From Vitrella brassicaformis (taxonomy: Eukaryota; Sar; Vitrellaceae), in NCBI GenBank assembly GCA_001179505.1, contig CDMY01000341.1:50720-112924 (forward strand): 62,205 nucleotides of DNA. The letters run 5' to 3'. Below the pieces are notes generated by a model. That model had not been told where the DNA came from. It made no database searches and saw only the letters and a program-made list of their open reading frames with translations. The translations under genes and the position numbers were made by a program. Positions 58,218 through 62,205 of the stretch are shown here, one piece after another; positions within the stretch are counted from its first letter, which is position 1; each line of letters starts with the position of its first letter.

Positions 58218-59480
58218 GTGAGTCGCTGAGGGTGGTTGCAGCCGTGCGCATGGAGCTGCCTTCCTGCGCGTGTGGTGTGGTCCTGCGAGTGACGACAGGA
58301 GGGACCGGTACGCATGGAGCGGAACCAACCAAGTGTGCACACATCTTCTTCAACCGCTGTATGTGTTTGTCTCGCTCAGGTGTGTCTGATGCAGTCGGTG
58401 GCCCGTGTGAGACGACTGCTGCTCTTCATCCTCCCCTGCACACCGCCAACGGCAACAAGAACGACGCCATGATGTCCTCTGCGGCAGCCCCAGTGCAGCA
58501 GGAGGAGTCGGGGGCGTGGTGTGTGCGTGTGATGTTTTTTTGCGCAGCGGCTTGGCGCTGCCCCTCTGTGTTGTGTCCGAGTACTGTTCGTGTCTATCAT
58601 CCGTCGCGTTTGCCTTGCGCTGCGTTGGGTTGGTGTGCGTCTTCTGCAGTGCCGGTGGGGCCACTGCACGGGTCACGGTGGCACTCAGATGGATGACATT
58701 TCCCAATCTAGCGGAAGGTAACGACAGGGACGCTCTCCAAAACAGTCCACTGGGTGTTTTTCACTAGTGTGCCTTCGTCAATGTGCCTTTGCCTGTTTGT
58801 GTGTCCGTTGGCTGTGGCGGCTGGCTGGCTGTCCCTGCATATAAAATGTAGGCAGCGATGCGCACGTGTCGTATGTATGCGTCACGTGCCCTATGCACCG
58901 CTGTCTATCCGTTATATGGCAGGGCGGCTGGCGCCCCAACAGACAGCACATCTGCCGCCGTTCATCTAATTTATGCATTGTACACTTAGATTGGGTGCCC
59001 ATTGGGTGTGTATCTGTGAGGGGATTGCAGCTGTGTCGATCGAGTAGTGTGCGTGCGGGGAGCTGACACGTCACAGAAGGCACTTCATGCTGCTCCATCG
59101 ACAGCCGCAGCCAAGGGGCATAGGCACACCGCCCTTTGTTTCGCTAATTGAGATGTACTCGCTCGTGTGCAGCCGCCTGTTATGTGAAAGGGGTGGTTTT
59201 CCTTAGTGTTTGTAGTAGGGACATTCATTGTCCGTGTGTGTGTGTGTGTGTGTTAACTGGATGTCTCTCGACACGGACGGGCTGGTTGTATTCATGTGTG
59301 AAGACATCCAGTTGAGCATTGAAAACGTTGGAATGCAATCATTCTTTGCCTCTCAACACTCTGCCGTCTAGAAGATCGGTCTCTTCAAACAGATCGGCGA
59401 CAAACGCAAAAGTGCCGTACGTCCCTTCCCTCATCCCGCCCCCTCCCCCCCACACCCGTCCATCTCACTACTCGCTCACC
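58218..59480. other. Spacer downstream of the hypothetical gene and copy F
   Basis: This 1.26-kb spacer may hold further 3' exons of the hypothetical gene up to about 58500, but I could not phase them. The rest is the 3' flank of copy F and includes a 12-bp-arm hairpin and a TG run. ORFs in it lack motifs. Confidence 0.45.
59255..59313. repeat. Hairpin in the 3' flank of copy F
   Basis: Perfect arms AACTGGATGTCT (59255-59266) and AGACATCCAGTT (59302-59313) surround a 35-nt loop, about 170 nt past the copy F stop on the minus strand. Confidence 0.85.
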
Positions 59481-62205
59481 TCACTGCAGGAGTGTGAACA
59501 CCTCCACCTCGTCAGAGACGAACATGTGCATCTGATATCCCATCACCGGAAAGATGCCGAAAGGAGGTCGCCGCCCGCAGCATCGCCCCGCCGCCTGCAC
59601 CGACCCAAAAGGGGGCGGCGTCCACAGCTCCAGCCACTGGTGCGTGCTCAGGCTGGAGAAACTCCCCAACTGGCCCACCATCAGCCCCCCCGCCGAGTCC
59701 CTTGGTCGATCGTCCGCTTGCGAGACATAGATGCACTGGGGCATCAGGGAGTGCGGCTGGAAGGTGGGCGGGGAGGCGCCAAATGCCTTGAAGATGAGGG
59801 CAGCCGCCTCATAGCGGTTGAAGGTGCGGTGGCCGGCGCGACTGCCTGGCGGTAGGCGCCGCTCAGGAGGTGGCTGCAGGCTGGTGTCGATGGAGAAGCC
59901 GTGGATGTCTCCATTTGCGCGGATGAGGAACAGCAGGGGGCTCGCATCGCCCACACGATGGAGCATGTCGGTGTACTTGAAGCCGTGGACTGTCCCTCTG
60001 CAGCCACACAAGGAGAGAAGAGCCAAGAAAATGATAGAGTGTGCAGCACATATTGAGTGTCTCCTCTTACTTGTAGAGTAGTTCGATGCGTGTGATCTTT
60101 TTGCCTGTCTTCTGCAGTACGGCCATCAGCTGACTGGCGGAGGCGATCACAGAGGGACTGGGGATGCACGGCCCATCGCCATGCAGCCGCATCGTGGGCT
60201 CCATCGCCGGGCCGTGTCTCTCCATCGCCGCCATGAGTGACGCCTTCAGCCGCCGAGGAGCATACGGGGGGTCGACCACACTTATGGGCGTGGCGGCACA
60301 CATGCGGCCGGCGAAGTCGCTGGCGAGTGCCACAGCTGAGACATCGGGGGGGAGGGAGGGCAGGTAATGCGACAGCCGCTTTACGGTGTCCGCCAGATTG
60401 GTGATCATTGCGAGCCTCTGATGTGGGCGTTCTATGCGCATCAGTGCCTCGAGGAGGTCAGCCGTCGACGAGTAGGCAGACGCCGCTCTGCGCAGCTGAT
60501 CAAGAGAGTGAAAGGCCACACACAGACGGTGCATCCGCCGTCCACATCTTAACTCATTTCTCCCCCCAGGCCTTACCACTGCGATATCATTGGCTGTGAG
60601 TTGGAGACGCACGTGCCCATACTCCTGATGGGCCCGCTGTGTATAATGATGCTGACCTTCCGCGGGGGCGCGAATCGCCGAAGCACGGCTCCCTTGAGCT
60701 CATCCAGCTGGAAGCGGTGGTTCAGGACGACCGTCAGCTGTGAGATGGACTCAATCTCGAGAACCGACCAGATGCTCGACAGAATGAAGGCGCCTGAGTC
60801 GACAACATCGGCCGATGGCACTGAAATCGGTGAGACACGACACACACAGATACATCAAGTGGTGGAATATTCTTCCCATCTGTTCGACACTTACCGTCTA
60901 GGTGCATGACCAGCTTCTTGATGTGGGGCATTTGGTCCTTGTGATCGCCCAGTGTGATGCCCTCCCTCTCGTCCTCGGCCTTGATGAACTCGTACCGGCC
61001 CTCAGACACATAGCCCAGATACAGCTCGTCGATCGCAGCACAGCCCCCGTTGACGAGCACCTGACGCATCTCTGTCTCTCCGCCGGACATGGCGAGGGTG
61101 TCCAGCGATGAATGCATATGCTGCGTCAGGGCGGTCGCGAACCGCAGGGCGACGTCTCCCTTGGCCGTGAGCATCTTGACCTTCTGCAGCCGCTGACTGA
61201 GGCCGGGCGGCACATGAGGGTGAGGGGCCCTTGGCTGCAAGGAATTGAGCACGAGATGCCGCGGCATCTTCCATACGGAAACGCGCACCAGAAGTCCCAG
61301 CACATCCGTCGGCCCCATGCCGGTCAGCTGCAGCTCGGTGAGATGCGCTCCCTCGCTCAGGATCGTCTTGGCCACCCCCAGGCCGATGCGATGGTTGACG
61401 ATCAGAGTCCTCACCCGCTCGACTCCGACCCTGTTGAGGGCTTTGAGCTCGGGAGGCTGGCTCTGGTGGGACGGCATCAGCGGCAGGGGCGAAACCCTCC
61501 GCACAGTCGATGGAAATACTGCCGGCCGCACCCCACCACCCGGACTCGAAGACGAGCGCGCACTCATCCTCTCCCTGCCGATGTCGCTGATTGCTCCCTG
61601 TAGCTGGTCTTGTGTCACCCTCCAGACGTAGTGGCATGGGCGACTCAGTCCTGGGCCACTGGTCTCGAATTTCGGGCAGTCGATGTGGCTGTGTGAGCTG
61701 TCGAGGCGCACCTTGTACGCACTCAACAAGGCATTGACGAGTGGGAGGCTGCAGCTGGGCAGGTTGGTAAAGTCGAAATGTGTGTAGGCCAGCAGATGGG
61801 GGAGAGAGATGTCTCGCAACACGCCGTCAGGGGAGATGATGCTGCAGTCGACCTTGGCCGATGGCGAGCAGGTCGTGTCGATGAGCGAGGCCAGGGCCTT
61901 GAATGTCGCGAAGTTGCTGAGCAGCAGGTCAAGGCAGTCGCTGCGATGCACCTCTATGCGCAGAAAGTCGAAGGCCTTCGAGCAGCCTCGATGCACCAAA
62001 CACTTCTGAAACCAGAGCACAATCGAGGTGAGACAACGCCGATGCCTTTCTTTCGCACGCTTTCTGTGCCCAATCTTCCGTTCTTGCCTGCAGGTCTTGG
62101 AGGCCGTCCCTGCAGGCATCGGTTGACTCGATGCCGTAGAGCTTGATGGTAGGTATCACCCGAAGGTTCACGAGAGGCCCCGGCTGCCCCCGCTGTCCCA
62201 CAGGG
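59481..62205 (-). pseudogene. TLDc-family paralogue, copy F (5' part beyond window, frameshifts)
   Basis: Exons traced 5' to 3' are <62205-62088, 62005-60895, 60820-60577, 60495-60071 and 59997-59481. They cover the end of the unique domain, the LRR-like region, the VDSGAFILSS linker and the TLDc-like end (HGFKYTDMLHRV, LLFLIRANGD, final DEVEVFTL). Exon 4 stays open, but a stretch at about 61555-61460 is read in the wrong frame, between two opposite shifts. There the alternative frame, not the open one, matches the sisters (VFESGWW, DCAEGFAPAADAVPPEP). A further shift near 60640 breaks exon 5. The intron after DLQ begins GCAAGA at 62087, like copies A and D. It may be a pseudogene or an error-prone assembly of a real gene. 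Confidence 0.66.

Noticed and set aside
1-62205. tRNA, rRNA or spliceosomal snRNA genes
   Set aside because: No cloverleaf boxes, rRNA cores or U-snRNA signatures were recognised. A covariance-model scan would be decisive.

Overview
The window reads as nuclear DNA of a GC-rich, intron-dense protist. Genes are split by many short GT-AG introns (mostly 45-150 nt). Spacers are full of TG/CA, TGTC and GGAT microsatellites. There is no operon layout and no rRNA, tRNA or CRISPR array that I can support. A papain protease joined to a TSP1 domain, a signal-plus-transit-like leader on an RNase III and a large TLDc-type paralogue family suggest an alveolate, most likely a chromerid such as Vitrella. 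That assignment is inference from gene style, not a database match. Exon models below were built by hand from splice consensus, phase continuity and family motifs.

Both ends of the window carry copies of one large paralogous gene family. Copies A (1-3721, +) and B (7954-4041, -) face tail to tail on the left. Copies D (52535-56098, +) and F (62205-59481, -) face tail to tail on the right. Each copy has the same exon order, an LRR-like middle and a C-terminal TLDc-like domain. Each carries at least one nonsense or frameshift lesion.

The 45 kb between them holds mostly single-copy genes, many in head-to-head pairs with short shared promoters: RNase III (+, paired with B); an alpha/beta hydrolase (-) with a three-RRM protein (+); SNAPC3 (-) with a membrane protein (+); a secreted protein (-); a TBC Rab-GAP (-); an EndoIII-type DNA glycosylase (-) with a degenerate adenosine-deaminase-fold protein (+); POP1 (+); an SKA1-like kinetochore protein (-) with a multi-pass membrane protein (+); and a secreted protein (-) with a large secreted protease-adhesin (+). 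Several products act on RNA (RNase III, POP1, the RRM protein, SNAPC3), but nothing shows that they are co-regulated.

The most interesting items are: (1) the 45.6-52.0 kb gene, which joins a complete papain-type catalytic core to TSP1, PA14-like, discoidin-like, ShK and ConA-like modules; (2) the 30.9-34.5 kb gene, which keeps the adenosine deaminase scaffold but has lost nearly all metal and catalytic residues and gained a long nuclear-looking tail; (3) the lesion-bearing TLDc family in two convergent pairs; (4) a segmental copy of the 3' end of the TBC gene that seems to have donated the start of a new ORF; and (5) perfect palindromes or inverted repeats lying on splice donors.
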